A stretch of DNA of 64,000 bases from CAZVYN01 sp964631125. GTDB taxonomy: Bacteria > Eisenbacteria > RBG-16-71-46 > CAIMUX01. The position numbers and the translations under genes were made by a program. The notes under the pieces were generated by a model. It worked only from the letters and a program-made list of their open reading frames with translations. It had not been told where the DNA came from and made no database searches. Shown one piece after another: positions 25,209 to 33,404 of the stretch (within the stretch, counting starts at the first letter, position 1; each line of letters opens with the position of its first letter). The stretch covers positions 17,009 through 81,008 of the forward strand of contig CAZVYN010000008.1 of NCBI GenBank assembly GCA_964631125.1. The letters run 5' to 3'.

Positions 25209-25567
25209 AGAAAGAGCCCTCCCGCGTGCGAAGGCTCGAGATCATCGAGACCTAGCGCCTCGCCGTTGGAAATGCCGTATGGCGGAGTCGTGGTTGAGAA
25301 AGCAGCGCGGTCCTGGGTCCCACCCCGTGGCGTGCTTTCACTGTTACAACCGCATAGCAGCAAGACCGAGGCCAACGCTGTGGCTGGTCTCATTTCGGCC
25401 GAGCCAACGGGTCGTTTCGCGATCGGCGGAGGATGGATCACCGCTACGGCGCTATGCCGCTACGGCGCTATGCCGCTACGGCGCTATGCCGCTATGCCGC
25501 GGTGCGCGCCAAGCGAGCCGTGACCCTGCCGTCGTTCGTCCATCGCTCCTCCGCCGCTCCGCACTCC
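25209..25567. other. Intergenic spacer upstream of the OmpA/TSP3 gene
   Basis: A 359-bp gap between the start of the OmpA/TSP3 gene and the stop of the YifB gene, both on the minus strand. It contains a 16-bp tandem array (25441-25497). The half nearest the OmpA gene should hold its promoter and leader. Small stem-loops are possible, but I recognise no known riboswitch. A lipoprotein-like short ORF in the antisense phase was judged spurious. Confidence 0.6.
25441..25497. repeat. 16-bp tandem repeat (CCGCTACGGCGCTATG x 3.5)
   Basis: Three exact 16-bp copies followed by half copies, ending 71 bp past the stop of the minus-strand YifB gene. Each unit itself consists of two similar 8-bp halves (CCGCTACG and GCGCTATG). 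Confidence 0.9.
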
Positions 25568-27211
25568 TCACCCACTCCGGTCTCCCCGATCCAACATCCG
25601 GTATCCGATCGCCTCGATGACATGGCGCGCTTCGATTTCCTCGCTCTCGGCGAGGTCGGCGATGGTTCGGGCGACGCGTAGAGATCGGTGTACAGCGCGC
25701 GCGCTGAGGGAGAAGCGATCGGCGGCGGCGTGAAGCATGCCGTGGGGCTTGGGCGCGAGGCGGACATGTCGCTCCAAGTCGACGAGCCCCATCTGCGCGT
25801 TGCAGAAGACGCCCTCACGGTCGGCAAACCTTGCTCTCTGGAGTTCGCGCGCAGCTTCGACCCGCGCCCGGACGGTGGCGGAACTCTCGGCGCTGATACT
25901 CTCGGAGCTCGCGATCTCGGAGCGTTCGTCACTCGCGCCCATGAGCTCCTGCGCCGTCACAGGCGGCGCGTCGACATGGAGATCGAGCCGATCGAGGAGC
26001 GGGCCGCCGATGCGTCCTTGATACGACGCGACTTGATGCGGCGTGCAGCGGCAGGCGCGCCTTGGATGCCCGGTGAATCCACAGGGGCAGGCGTTCATCG
26101 CGGCGACGAGCTGGAAACGACAGGGCAAACGAACCGAGCGTCCCGCTCGGACGAGAGAGATCGTTCCTTCCTCGAGCGGCTGCCGAAGCAGATCGAGAAC
26201 GGATCCGCGAAACTCCGGCAGCTCGTCGAGGAAGAGGACGCCTCGATGGGCGAGGGAGATCTCACCGGGACGCGGCCAAGCGCCGCCTCCGACGAGCCCC
26301 GCGCCGGTGATCGAGTGGTGCGGCGCACGAAATGGACGTTCGGTGAGACGGCGCGCGCCGGGCGCGAGCAGGCCGGCCACGCTATGAACAACCGTCGCCT
26401 CCAACGCCTCTCGCGGATCGAGTCGCGGCAAGATTCCGGGCAGCGCTTGCGCGAGGAGCGACTTGCCGGCGCCGGGTGGACCGACGAACAGGAGGTTGTG
26501 GCCCCCGGCGGCCGCGATCTCCAACGCGCGGCGTGGGCCGGCTTGGCCGCGGATGCGAGTGAGGTCGACATACTCTCTCCTCCTAGCGGCTGCCTCGGGA
26601 ACTGGAGTCGAAGGGTCGACCGCCGTCGTCGCGACGACTTCCTTCAGCGGTTCACCTCCGTTCAGCGCGGCGACGATCTCGGAAAGTGAGGAAACAGGAA
26701 CGAGCCGCACGTCCCCAACGCCAACCGCCTCCGCGAGATTCGCCTCGGGCAGGATGAGCCGCCGCCGATGTGACGCTTCCGCCGCGAGCGCCATGGAGAG
26801 CGCGCCGCGAACCGCCCGCACGCTCCCATCGAGCGCGAGTTCACCGGAGACCGGCGTGGCTCGGAGAGCGTCGGCGGGAACCTGACCCGACGCCAGCAAG
26901 ATTCCGAGCGCGATCGGCAGGTCGAGCCCGGAACCTTCCTTGCGCAATTCGGCCGGTGCGAGGTTCACGGTGACATGTCGATCGGGGAGTCGCAGGCCGC
27001 TGCTGCGAAACGCCGCCGAGATCCGCTCGCGGCTCTCGCGCACCGACGTGTCGGGCAGTCCGACCAGACTCACCTGCGGATACCCGGAGTCGACCGAGAC
27101 CTGCACCTCGACCGAGACGGCTTCGATGCCGACGAGCGTGAAGGTCTCGACGGTGGCGCGGCCTTGGCCGACCGGTTCGCGGGCGTCGGTGTCGAACGGA
27201 TCGGCGAGCAC
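25568..27211 (-). CDS. comM: YifB/ComM-family Mg-chelatase-like AAA+ ATPase
   Basis: A 547-residue protein with the family's three parts: an N-terminal Lon-like ChlI domain (VSVEVQVSVDSGYPQVSLVGLP region), a central AAA+ domain with Walker A GPPGAGKS and Walker B GVLFLDELPEF, and a C-terminal Mg_chelatase_C domain (FSLSARAVHRSLRVARTIADL). The Cys-rich CPCGFTGHPRRACRC insert is typical. ComM works as a DNA branch-migration helicase in transformation. I prefer the GTG at 27211, which has AAAGGGAG close upstream and gives a near-normal length; the first ATG at 27271 would add 20 residues. Confidence 0.92.
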   Translation of the reverse strand: MLADPFDTDAREPVGQGRATVETFTLVGIEAVSVEVQVSVDSGYPQVSLVGLPDTSVRESRERISAAFRSSGLRLPDRHVTVNLAPAELRKEGSGLDLPIALGILLASGQVPADALRATPVSGELALDGSVRAVRGALSMALAAEASHRRRLILPEANLAEAVGVGDVRLVPVSSLSEIVAALNGGEPLKEVVATTAVDPSTPVPEAAARRREYVDLTRIRGQAGPRRALEIAAAGGHNLLFVGPPGAGKSLLAQALPGILPRLDPREALEATVVHSVAGLLAPGARRLTERPFRAPHHSITGAGLVGGGAWPRPGEISLAHRGVLFLDELPEFRGSVLDLLRQPLEEGTISLVRAGRSVRLPCRFQLVAAMNACPCGFTGHPRRACRCTPHQVASYQGRIGGPLLDRLDLHVDAPPVTAQELMGASDERSEIASSESISAESSATVRARVEAARELQRARFADREGVFCNAQMGLVDLERHVRLAPKPHGMLHAAADRFSLSARAVHRSLRVARTIADLAESEEIEARHVIEAIGYRMLDRGDRSG

Positions 27212-27335
27212 GATGCTCCCTTTCGTTGAGCGGACGTCGACGCGCCGACATCCAGAGGAGAAGAGGAGCAAAGGTCGGACCAGCGCGGCTAGAATGACGC
27301 CCCGCCGGGGACGAACCCCATCGCAGGAGGCTCCG

Positions 27336-27479
27336 ATGTCCGAGATCGCACGAATGCTCGATCAGTTCGATCGCGCCTGGAAGGGGGAGGCGTGGCACGG
27401 CCCGTCGCTCCATGAGTTGATCGACGATCTCAGTCCCGAAGAGGCCGCGACGACCTCTCGGCTGCGCGCGCAGGCGTAG
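27336..27479 (+). pseudogene. Truncated DinB-family gene (N-terminal 47 residues only)
   Basis: An ORF with a strong GGAGG ribosome site whose 47 residues match only the first helix of the DinB/DUF1572-type family (LDQFDRAWKGEAWHGPSL, then DDLSPEEAA). That family is normally about 150-170 residues long and carries its metal-binding histidines further on. A TAG ends it directly after S-R-L-R-A-Q-A. I read it as the 5' remnant of a deleted gene. The intact ribosome site means it may still be translated. The Eis-like gene begins 32 bp later. Confidence 0.6.
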
Positions 27480-27511
27480 CTCACGTGCTGACTCCTGGAG
27501 GACAGAAAGAG

Positions 27512-28726
27512 ATGGGTATCGAAGTCACGCCTTGCGCGTCGCTCGAAGAGGTGACCGGCGCGTTCGCGCCGATCTGGCACTACTTCGGCGGGCGGCCGAC
27601 GCCCGAGGATATAGAGCGGTTCTCCACCCTCCTTCCGATCGACCGCGTCCACGCCGCGCGGGAGAACGGGCGAATCATCGGGGGGGCGAGTTCCTTTCCG
27701 TTCGAGATGACGACGCCAGGCGGAACGGTGCGCGCGGCCGGCACGACAGTCGTCGGTGTGCTCCCGACCCATCGCCGCCGCGGCGTGCTCCGTTCCATGA
27801 TGCGGGCGCAACTCGACGCGATTCACGAGCGACAGGAGCCAGTCGCCTATCTCTGGGCCTCCGAAGAGACGATCTACGGACGCTTCGGCTACGGGATGGC
27901 GTCGGTCAGTTGTGACTTCGACCTGCCCAAGTCGCACGGCGAGTTCGTGCAGCGGTTCGAACCGCGGGGCGAACTCAGGATGCTGGAAGAAGAGGAAGCG
28001 CTCGCTCCGTTCGCGGAGATCTATGAACGCGTGCGGCCGCTCCATCCAGGGATGTTCGCGCGTTCAGAGGACTGGTGGAAGCTCCGCAAGTTGAACGACC
28101 CCGAGGCTCGGCGAGCCGGCGGCGGTCCGTTGAATCGGATTCTGCTGACGCTGGATGGGAGGCCCGAGGCGTACGCGCTCTATCGGATGCATCAGTCGCT
28201 CGAACTCGGGATCAGCTCCGGGCATATCAGCGTGATCGAAGCGATCGGAACCTCGCCGGACGCGACGCGGGAGACCTGGCGGTTTCTCCTGGATATCGAT
28301 TGGACCGCGCGCGTGAAGGCGCAGCTCCTACCGATCGACCACCCGCTGTTCCTCTTGCTCGCGCGCCCGCGGATGATGCGGCTTCGAGTCGCCGACGCGC
28401 TCTGGGTGCGCCTGGTCGACGTCAACGCAGCGCTCGCCGCGCGCAGCTACGGTCCGGGAGGGCCGGTAGTGCTCGAGGTCGCCGATGCGTTCTGCCCCTG
28501 GAACGCGGGGCGATTTCGCGTGAGCCGCGACGGCGTCGAGAGGACGACCGCGGAAGCTGATCTCTCGCTCGACGTGACCGCGCTCGGCTCGATGTACCTG
28601 GGCGGATTCAGCGCGGAACGACTCGCGCAAGCGGGACGCGGGGCGGAGTTGCGCGCGGGGGGCCTGACCCGAGCCACCAACATCTTCGCGGCAGATCGCG
28701 CGCCGTGGTGTCCGGAGATCTTCTAG
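27512..28726 (+). CDS. Eis-like GNAT N-acetyltransferase
   Basis: A 404-residue protein with the Eis layout: an N-terminal GNAT domain with acetyl-CoA loop VVGVLPTHRRRGVLRSMM, a second degenerate GNAT domain and a C-terminal sterol-carrier-like domain. ASEETIYGRFGYGMAS is typical of the family. The sequence ends in F, matching the family trait of a free C-terminal carboxylate taking part in catalysis. Eis enzymes acetylate amines of aminoglycosides, peptides or lysines; the substrate here is unknown. GGAGGA lies upstream of the ATG at 27512. Confidence 0.92.
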   Translation: MGIEVTPCASLEEVTGAFAPIWHYFGGRPTPEDIERFSTLLPIDRVHAARENGRIIGGASSFPFEMTTPGGTVRAAGTTVVGVLPTHRRRGVLRSMMRAQLDAIHERQEPVAYLWASEETIYGRFGYGMASVSCDFDLPKSHGEFVQRFEPRGELRMLEEEEALAPFAEIYERVRPLHPGMFARSEDWWKLRKLNDPEARRAGGGPLNRILLTLDGRPEAYALYRMHQSLELGISSGHISVIEAIGTSPDATRETWRFLLDIDWTARVKAQLLPIDHPLFLLLARPRMMRLRVADALWVRLVDVNAALAARSYGPGGPVVLEVADAFCPWNAGRFRVSRDGVERTTAEADLSLDVTALGSMYLGGFSAERLAQAGRGAELRAGGLTRATNIFAADRAPWCPEIF

Positions 28727-28738
28727 CTCACGCTTCGA

Positions 28739-30514
28739 TCAGAACTCCACGATCTCCGGACTGGTCGCGAGGAAGTCGATCGGGCGGAAACGTCGCTCGC
28801 CGAACGCCGTCGTGGAGTACGGATCGTGTTCGACGGGAAGGTTCGGATACCACGCGAAGCGCAGTTGGAGCGGGCCGATCCCGTACTTGGCGTTGTGCAG
28901 CCGCAGGCCCGCTCCGAGGCCGGAGTAATAGTCTTGGTCGAACAAGCTATTGCCGCGTGAGCCGATGATGTCTATATCGGCAAACGTGAACAGAGCGATG
29001 CTGACGCCGCCCGGTCGCCAGGGCGTAAAGGTGACCGACTCGAGGTTCACCAAGAAGCGCTCCAATCCGACAACGGTGTGGTCATAGGTGACGCCACGGA
29101 TGGCGTCGTCGCCGCTGAGATCGATGCTGTCGTCCGCGAAGCGCTCGATTCCGGTGATGTACTGCGCGTGCAAGAAGTGCCGGAAGCGGAACTCTCCGCG
29201 GCGCTGGAGCTCGCTGAAGCAGAGGGTTCGAAGGCGGAGCACTCCGTGGTTGAAGCCGCCATCCTCGGGGTAGCCGCCGATCCGCATCTCCCCGACTCCA
29301 TAGCCGACTTTGGTGTGAGTCTCCGCCGCCGCCAACGTGGCGGACAGATACGGCCGACGGCGGAACTCCTCGTCGGCCAGCCCGAACGTCACCCGAGCGA
29401 GAAAGCCGCAAGGGATGTCCTGGGTGCGGCCGAAGTTGTACAGAAGGTTTGCTCGGTCGTACCGACTCTGGATGAACGCCACACTGCCGAGCAGATGCCG
29501 CGCGTGGTGGTACTGGAAGAGACTGGACTCCGTCACGTCGGGTCGCTTGGTGAAGCGGAGACTCCTCGAGCGGGCGCTGAAGAAGAGAAAACGTCGAAAG
29601 TCCGAGCCGTCGTCCGTCATTTTCAGCGGGATCGGTCGGCCGATCCACAGGTCGACCAGCTCGGAAGTATTGTCGTCCACGGTGGCGAGTGAGTCTTTGA
29701 CCGTGTTTCGAGTCCGGATCAAGTCGAGGCCGCCGGCGTAGTCGAGCAATGGCGAGACGAGCGCTCGGGCGAATGAGATGCGCGTCGTTTCCGCGCTCGG
29801 TCGATCCGCGTAGGCCAACTCTCCCGCGATAAAGGAGCGCCCGAAGTTCGAGACGGAGTAACCGGCGTCGAACCCGGAGCCCGGAGCGGCCTGCGGAATG
29901 AACGTGACGCCGACCGAGGCGCGATGACCGAGGCCCAGGAGATTCTGCTCACTCACGTCCACGTCGATCCGGTTTCCCTCCTTCAGACTGCCCGACACCT
30001 CGAGTCCCCATCGGTCCTTCACCAGGACGAGGACCTCGACGGAGTCGGCGCCCGCCGGGTGCGGTTCGACGACGATGCGCGCGTCGTCGAAGAACGGCAG
30101 TCCTCGCAACATGCGTTCGCTGTCGGCCAGGCGAAATGGAGAGAGGATGTCTCCTTCCCCGAACAGCAGGTTGTTCCTCACGGTGACGTCGCGCGTTTGC
30201 GAGTGGAGCGTGTTCAAGAGACGGGACAGCCTCGATGTGCCTGTTCGGGTCGTGTCGTCGATCGAGGGACCGAAAACAGGGAGAACTTTGACCCGGATCC
30301 GGGCGATGCGTTTCCCCTCGGACGAAGCGAAGCGTCCGACGTTCTCATGCGGATTGGTCGCTGAGACGGGAGGGCCGACTTCGGCCTCGGGTGGGACGTC
30401 GGAGGAGTCGGCGCTCGTTGCGGGTGAGGGCGCTGGATCCTGCGCGCGTGCGTGATCACGCGCCGTGGCGAGCGTCAGCAGGAGGGAGAGAACGATCAGC
30501 GTCGGCCGGGACAT
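28739..30514 (-). CDS. Omp85/D15-like outer membrane protein
   Basis: A 591-residue precursor with a signal peptide (MSRPTLIVLSLLLTLATARDHARA). After an acidic linker comes one POTRA-like domain (about 60-170, NNLLFGEGDILSPFRLADSERML, LPFFDDARIVV, VEVLVLVKDRW). A beta-barrel of the bacterial surface antigen class follows (GLEVSGSLKEGNRIDV, SVSNFGRSFIAGELAYADR, and GLGAGLRLHNAKYGIGPLQLRF near the end), finishing P-E-I-V-E-F. Family members assemble or translocate proteins or lipids at the outer membrane. BamA has five POTRA domains, so this is a paralogue. The start has poor ribosome-site spacing; an in-frame GTG sits 9 bp upstream. Confidence 0.85.
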   Translation of the reverse strand: MSRPTLIVLSLLLTLATARDHARAQDPAPSPATSADSSDVPPEAEVGPPVSATNPHENVGRFASSEGKRIARIRVKVLPVFGPSIDDTTRTGTSRLSRLLNTLHSQTRDVTVRNNLLFGEGDILSPFRLADSERMLRGLPFFDDARIVVEPHPAGADSVEVLVLVKDRWGLEVSGSLKEGNRIDVDVSEQNLLGLGHRASVGVTFIPQAAPGSGFDAGYSVSNFGRSFIAGELAYADRPSAETTRISFARALVSPLLDYAGGLDLIRTRNTVKDSLATVDDNTSELVDLWIGRPIPLKMTDDGSDFRRFLFFSARSRSLRFTKRPDVTESSLFQYHHARHLLGSVAFIQSRYDRANLLYNFGRTQDIPCGFLARVTFGLADEEFRRRPYLSATLAAAETHTKVGYGVGEMRIGGYPEDGGFNHGVLRLRTLCFSELQRRGEFRFRHFLHAQYITGIERFADDSIDLSGDDAIRGVTYDHTVVGLERFLVNLESVTFTPWRPGGVSIALFTFADIDIIGSRGNSLFDQDYYSGLGAGLRLHNAKYGIGPLQLRFAWYPNLPVEHDPYSTTAFGERRFRPIDFLATSPEIVEF

Positions 30515-30628
30515 CTCCAGCACAGCCTGATGCACGAACCGAGTTGCGAGCAACGACCCTTCTTGACGACCTGTCATCCTTGCCGTCGCCGGATCGCTCG
30601 TCGCGAGCGGTGCTGGTCGCGCTCGAAT

Positions 30629-30769
30629 CTCTTCTTCGGACTTCCGGCCTACCACCTCGGCGCTCGCGTCTACATGGCGGAGCTGCGGAAGAATCTGGAG
30701 GACGATCCGGCGCAACCGAAGTGGCTGCTGACCGAGCCGGGTGTCGGGTATCGATTGCGGGACGAATAG
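30629..30769 (+). pseudogene. kdpE remnant (3' end of a KdpE-type response regulator)
   Basis: The frame ending at TAG 30767-30769 encodes GPAYH-like and VYMAELRKNLEDDPAQPKW, then LLTEPGVGYRLRDE. This matches the last winged-helix residues of KdpE regulators of the potassium-transport operon. No receiver domain, kdpD or kdpFABC is nearby, and the upstream sequence loses similarity near 30630. It lies in the spacer between two minus-strand genes. It is best read as the decayed tail of a lost kdpE. Confidence 0.7.
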
Positions 30770-30780
30770 AAATACCGGAT

Positions 30781-30814
30781 ACGCCGAGAGCCGCACTTCT
30801 GCGGCTCCCGGCGT
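30781..30814. terminator. Strong hairpin between the kdpE remnant and the fasciclin gene
   Basis: A 15-bp stem with one A-C mismatch (ACGCCG, GAGCCGCA and their complements) around a CTTC loop. On the minus strand the following sequence is ATCCGGTATTTCT. It lies 33 bp past the stop of the fasciclin gene, so it probably ends that transcript, and it may also have ended kdpE. Confidence 0.7.
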
Positions 30815-30847
30815 CTAGTGGAACTGACTCGACGAGGACGGCAGCCG

Positions 30848-31405
30848 TTACTTCGGGAGGACCACGCTGTCGATGACGTGGATCACGCCGTTGGTGGTCT
30901 CGATGTCGGTCTTGATGACTCGGGCCTGATCGATCATCACTCCGCCGTCCTTCACCGCGACGGTGAGCGACTGGCCGTTGACGGTCGCCGCCGACTTCAG
31001 CCCCACGACATCCTTGGCCATGACCTGACCAGCGACGACGTGGTAGGTGAGGATCGCGATCAGCTTCTCCTTGTTCTCAGGCTTCAGCAGCGTGGCGATC
31101 GTGCCTTCGGGCAGCTTGGCGAATGCCTCATCGGTCGGGGCGAAGACGGTGAACGGTCCCTTCCCCTTGAGGGTCTCGACCAGTCCGGCCGCCTGGAGCG
31201 CGGCCGCGAGGGTCTTGAAAGTTCCCGCGGCCACCGCGGTGTCGACGATGTCCATCTGCTTCACGGTGTTTGTGTTCACTGCGTTCGTGCTCACCTTCGT
31301 TGCCTCCTTCTTGTCGTACTTCTGCCCTGCGGGACTCATTCCTGCGGTGAAGAGCAGGGCGCTTCCCGCGAGAGTTGCGATCGTTCGTGGCTTCCAGATC
31401 TTCAC
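30848..31405 (-). CDS. Secreted fasciclin (FAS1) domain protein
   Basis: A 185-residue precursor with a GTG start (31405) preceded by AAGGAGAT. It has a signal-like segment (about 6-27) and then one FAS1 domain (about 52-185). The domain has the family landmarks H1 region GPFTVFAPTDEAFAKLP, YHVVAG and the H2 region VIHVIDSVVLP. FAS1 proteins are exported adhesion or matrix-binding proteins. It is followed by a strong hairpin and preceded on the same strand by the DUF378 gene. Confidence 0.93.
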   Translation of the reverse strand: MKIWKPRTIATLAGSALLFTAGMSPAGQKYDKKEATKVSTNAVNTNTVKQMDIVDTAVAAGTFKTLAAALQAAGLVETLKGKGPFTVFAPTDEAFAKLPEGTIATLLKPENKEKLIAILTYHVVAGQVMAKDVVGLKSAATVNGQSLTVAVKDGGVMIDQARVIKTDIETTNGVIHVIDSVVLPK

Positions 31406-31460
31406 TGTCGATCTCCTTCGGTTGTGACTGTTAGGCATGGGATTGAGGCAGGTCGGTGGG

Positions 31461-31703
31461 TCAGCGCGAGTGGACGGCCACGCGCGCGGGCTGCCAGCGT
31501 TCCTGGATCCGCTTCCAGAGGAGGCCCTGATAGACGCCGGCCGCGCCGACGAGCAGGTAGACCACGCTGGTCAGCGCGGAGGTGTCGCCGAATTGCCGAC
31601 CGAAGAGGGTCGCGACGAGGTCGAACTTCGCGGCGCCGACCAGGCCCCAGTTGAGTGCGCCGACGATCGTCAGCACGGCTGCCAGCACATCGAGCTTCTT
31701 CAT
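31461..31703 (-). CDS. DUF378 small membrane protein
   Basis: An 80-residue protein with two membrane helices (about 5-24 and 45-64) and the DUF378 signature LTIVGALNWGLVG near the start. It is also called YuzA-like. The function is unknown. AAAGGAA precedes the ATG. It lies 55 bp upstream of the fasciclin gene and is divergent from the XRE-cupin regulator, which may control it. Confidence 0.92.
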   Translation of the reverse strand: MKKLDVLAAVLTIVGALNWGLVGAAKFDLVATLFGRQFGDTSALTSVVYLLVGAAGVYQGLLWKRIQERWQPARVAVHSR

Positions 31704-31825
31704 GAGAGTTCCTTTCGCTCTGGCGATCGACCTGGTTGGATCTGTCGCTCGCCCTGTTTCGACAGTGGTAGTATGATGACAATCGATTTTAGTTCTAGGA
31801 AATATTGCTTCACACTCAAGATCGT

Positions 31826-31836
31826 TTGACTGTCAA
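31826..31836. promoter_or_regulatory. Candidate operator (TTGACTGTCAA)
   Basis: A perfect 5-1-5 palindrome in the AT-rich divergent spacer between the DUF378 gene and the XRE-cupin gene. TTGACT could also serve as a -35 box for the regulator gene. Autoregulation by the XRE protein is a guess from position. Confidence 0.35.
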
Positions 31837-31883
31837 TACGCCAAGAGTCGCGGAAGTTGAACCTCACGCAAAAGGAGCGGCCG

Positions 31884-32471
31884 TTGCTTTCGAACACGCT
31901 GTCCCAGGGTCTGGAATCGTATGGAATCGGAGGGAAGCTGCGCGGACTTCGGCTGGGAAAACAGATGGGTCTGGTCGAACTCGGGCGCCACACCGGGCTG
32001 TCCTCCGCGCTGCTCTCGAAGATCGAGCGCGGAAAGCTCTTTCCCACGCTCCCGACTCTCCTGCGTATCGCGATGGTCTTCGGCGTCAGCCTCGACTTCT
32101 TCTTCTCCCGCGATCTCAAGCGGAGCACGGTCGCCATCGTGAGGAAGGCGGAGAGGTCGCGTTTTCCGGAGAGCCCGGACGGCGGACCGCTCGCCTACCA
32201 CTTCGAGTCGCTCGACTTCACCGCGAACGACCGGAAGCTGAGCGCGTTTCTCGCGGAGTTCGAAGCGTTGGAGCCAAAAGAGCTCCGCACCCATGCGCAC
32301 GGGAGCGCCGAGTTCCTCTACTTGATCAGCGGGAAACTGGCGCTGACCGTGGACTCGGAGGAGCATCTCTTGGGAGCGGGTGACTCGGTCTACTTCGACT
32401 CGACCGAGCCGCACTCCTACCGACGCGTCGGTTCGGCGAAGTGCGCGGCGGTCGTGGTGACCTTGCCCTAG
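31884..32471 (+). CDS. XRE-family regulator with C-terminal cupin domain
   Basis: A 195-residue regulator. The HTH_3 domain (about 18-75) shows LRGLRLGKQMGLVELGRHTGLSSALLSKIERGK and TLLRIAMVFGVSLDFFF. The cupin_2 domain (about 110-190) has H-x-H at THAHGSAEFLYLISGKL and a late D-S-T-E-P-H-S-Y metal site. Such proteins sense a small ligand, commonly an amino acid or polyamine, and repress or activate neighbours. I place the start at the TTG 31884 because AAAGGAG is six bases upstream; a TTG at 31857 lacks a ribosome site. It is divergent from the DUF378-fasciclin pair. Confidence 0.85.
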   Translation: MLSNTLSQGLESYGIGGKLRGLRLGKQMGLVELGRHTGLSSALLSKIERGKLFPTLPTLLRIAMVFGVSLDFFFSRDLKRSTVAIVRKAERSRFPESPDGGPLAYHFESLDFTANDRKLSAFLAEFEALEPKELRTHAHGSAEFLYLISGKLALTVDSEEHLLGAGDSVYFDSTEPHSYRRVGSAKCAAVVVTLP

Positions 32472-32517
32472 CCGTGGCGCCACTCTCGTCCGGTGCGCTC
32501 GCTGACTACATTCGCGG

Positions 32518-32565
32518 CCTCACTCGCAACCTCATTCGCCGCCTCATTCGCCGCCTCATTCGGCC
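32518..32565. repeat. 12-bp tandem repeat (CCTCATTCGCCG x 4)
   Basis: Four 12-bp units, the middle two identical and the outer ones slightly changed. They lie in the 133-bp convergent spacer between the XRE-cupin gene and the lipoprotein gene, 40 bp past the latter's stop. Confidence 0.85.
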
Positions 32566-32604
32566 TCGCTATGATCCCCGCGCTGGCGAAGCAGCTCCGC
32601 TCGG

Positions 32605-33033
32605 TCAATAAGAGTCCGGAAAGCTCCCGTTCCATCTCCGCGCGAGGTTCACGAACGCGATGTCGGCTGCTACCCCACAGACCAGCCAGACGTAGCGATA
32701 GACCTCTCTCGGCGTTGTCATGACTCGGATCTCGGAGGCCGCGACGGTCACGGTATTGCGAGTTGCCTCCGACTCCAGGGATCCCCATCGCGGGAGGCGA
32801 GCGACGACCACGACGGACGAATCGCTGAAGCAATTGGCCTGGATCAGTTCGCCGCGCAGCGCCGTTCCGTCAATTCGCACGAGTTCGACGGGAAGCGGCA
32901 GGCTGGCTCGAACGCGAGCGCAATCCTCGTAGGAGACAGGTCTCCCTTCCGCCTCATCCGTGTGGATTCCCCACATGTAACCGTCGACGGTGCAGCCGGT
33001 GAGTGCGACGCACGCAATTGCGGCGGACAGCAT
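32605..33033 (-). CDS. Lipoprotein of unknown function
   Basis: A 142-residue precursor with a short signal and lipobox L-T-G-C (C14). The mature chain has two Cys (EDCARVRAS, QANCFSDSS) and a C-terminal hydrophobic stretch (YVWLVCGVAADIAFVNLA) before a polar tail, which might be a membrane-facing helix. No family is recognised. The ATG at 33033 is chosen because it gives a normal lipoprotein signal; no strong ribosome site is present. Its coding potential is supported by the open frame and signal only. Confidence 0.6.
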   Translation of the reverse strand: MLSAAIACVALTGCTVDGYMWGIHTDEAEGRPVSYEDCARVRASLPLPVELVRIDGTALRGELIQANCFSDSSVVVVARLPRWGSLESEATRNTVTVAASEIRVMTTPREVYRYVWLVCGVAADIAFVNLARRWNGSFPDSY

Positions 33034-33071
33034 CCGTAGTGACGGCGATGCGGATCCTGGCCTCCAAATCG

Positions 33072-33290
33072 TCAAGCGACCGACTTCCAGGCAACCGACA
33101 AGCGCTTCTTACTCGATGCGCAGTCGCGCAAGTACAGGTTGATCAGAGTCTGGTAAGGGATGCCGGAGTCCTCCGCCATCCGCTTGAAGTACTCGATCGT
33201 CTGCTCGTCCAGCCGAATGGTGACCTGACGCTTCAACCGCGAGGCGTAGGGGTTTCGCCGAGCCTTCGAGAAGTCGTATTCCTTCCTCAT
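33072..33290 (-). CDS. brnA: BrnA-type (CopG/RHH) antitoxin, orphan
   Basis: A 72-residue ribbon-helix-helix protein. It has the BrnA features MRKEYDFSKARRNPY, VTIRLDEQTIEYFKRMAEDSG and IPYQTLINLYLRDCA. BrnA normally neutralises the BrnT RNase and represses the operon. GAGGAG precedes the ATG. The upstream position normally held by brnT contains only its first 20 codons, so the antitoxin is an orphan. It may still bind its operator (33380-33404). Confidence 0.88.
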   Translation of the reverse strand: MRKEYDFSKARRNPYASRLKRQVTIRLDEQTIEYFKRMAEDSGIPYQTLINLYLRDCASSKKRLSVAWKSVA

Positions 33291-33312
33291 ATTCTCCTCC
33301 TCTCGATGTAGA

Positions 33313-33375
33313 TCACCTGCTCCGTTCGTTCGCGAGGGCCTGGCGAGGATCCCATTCGAACCGCAGCTCGATCAT
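33313..33375 (-). pseudogene. brnT remnant (first 20 codons)
   Basis: An ATG at 33375 opens a frame reading MIELRFEWDPRQALANE, the conserved N-terminus of BrnT toxins (F-E-W-D-P-x-x-A-x-x-N), then stops at TGA after 20 codons. In another frame, directly before brnA, the sequence reads VIYIERRRI, which resembles a BrnT C-terminal strand. This suggests an internal deletion removed the catalytic centre. Confidence 0.7.
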
Positions 33376-33379
33376 ACGT

Positions 33380-33404
33380 ACACTGTAACTACACCGCGTA
33401 GTGT
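33380..33404. promoter_or_regulatory. Candidate operator of the brnTA unit
   Basis: Two overlapping inverted repeats just upstream of the brnT remnant start: ACTAC/GTAGT with a five-base spacer, and ACACT/AGTGT with a wider spacer. Ribbon-helix-helix antitoxins such as BrnA bind short palindromes at this position. Confidence 0.5.

Noticed and set aside
25209..25440. Possible riboswitch (c-di-GMP or similar) in the OmpA leader
   Set aside because: Only fragments of a GEMM-like pattern were seen; the conserved core could not be found.
25118..25441. Lipoprotein-like ORF (a hydrophobic stretch followed by C-G-C-N) upstream of and overlapping the OmpA/TSP3 gene
   Set aside because: It lacks a ribosome site, overlaps the start of the OmpA gene in another frame and has no domain; the signal-like start is likely chance.
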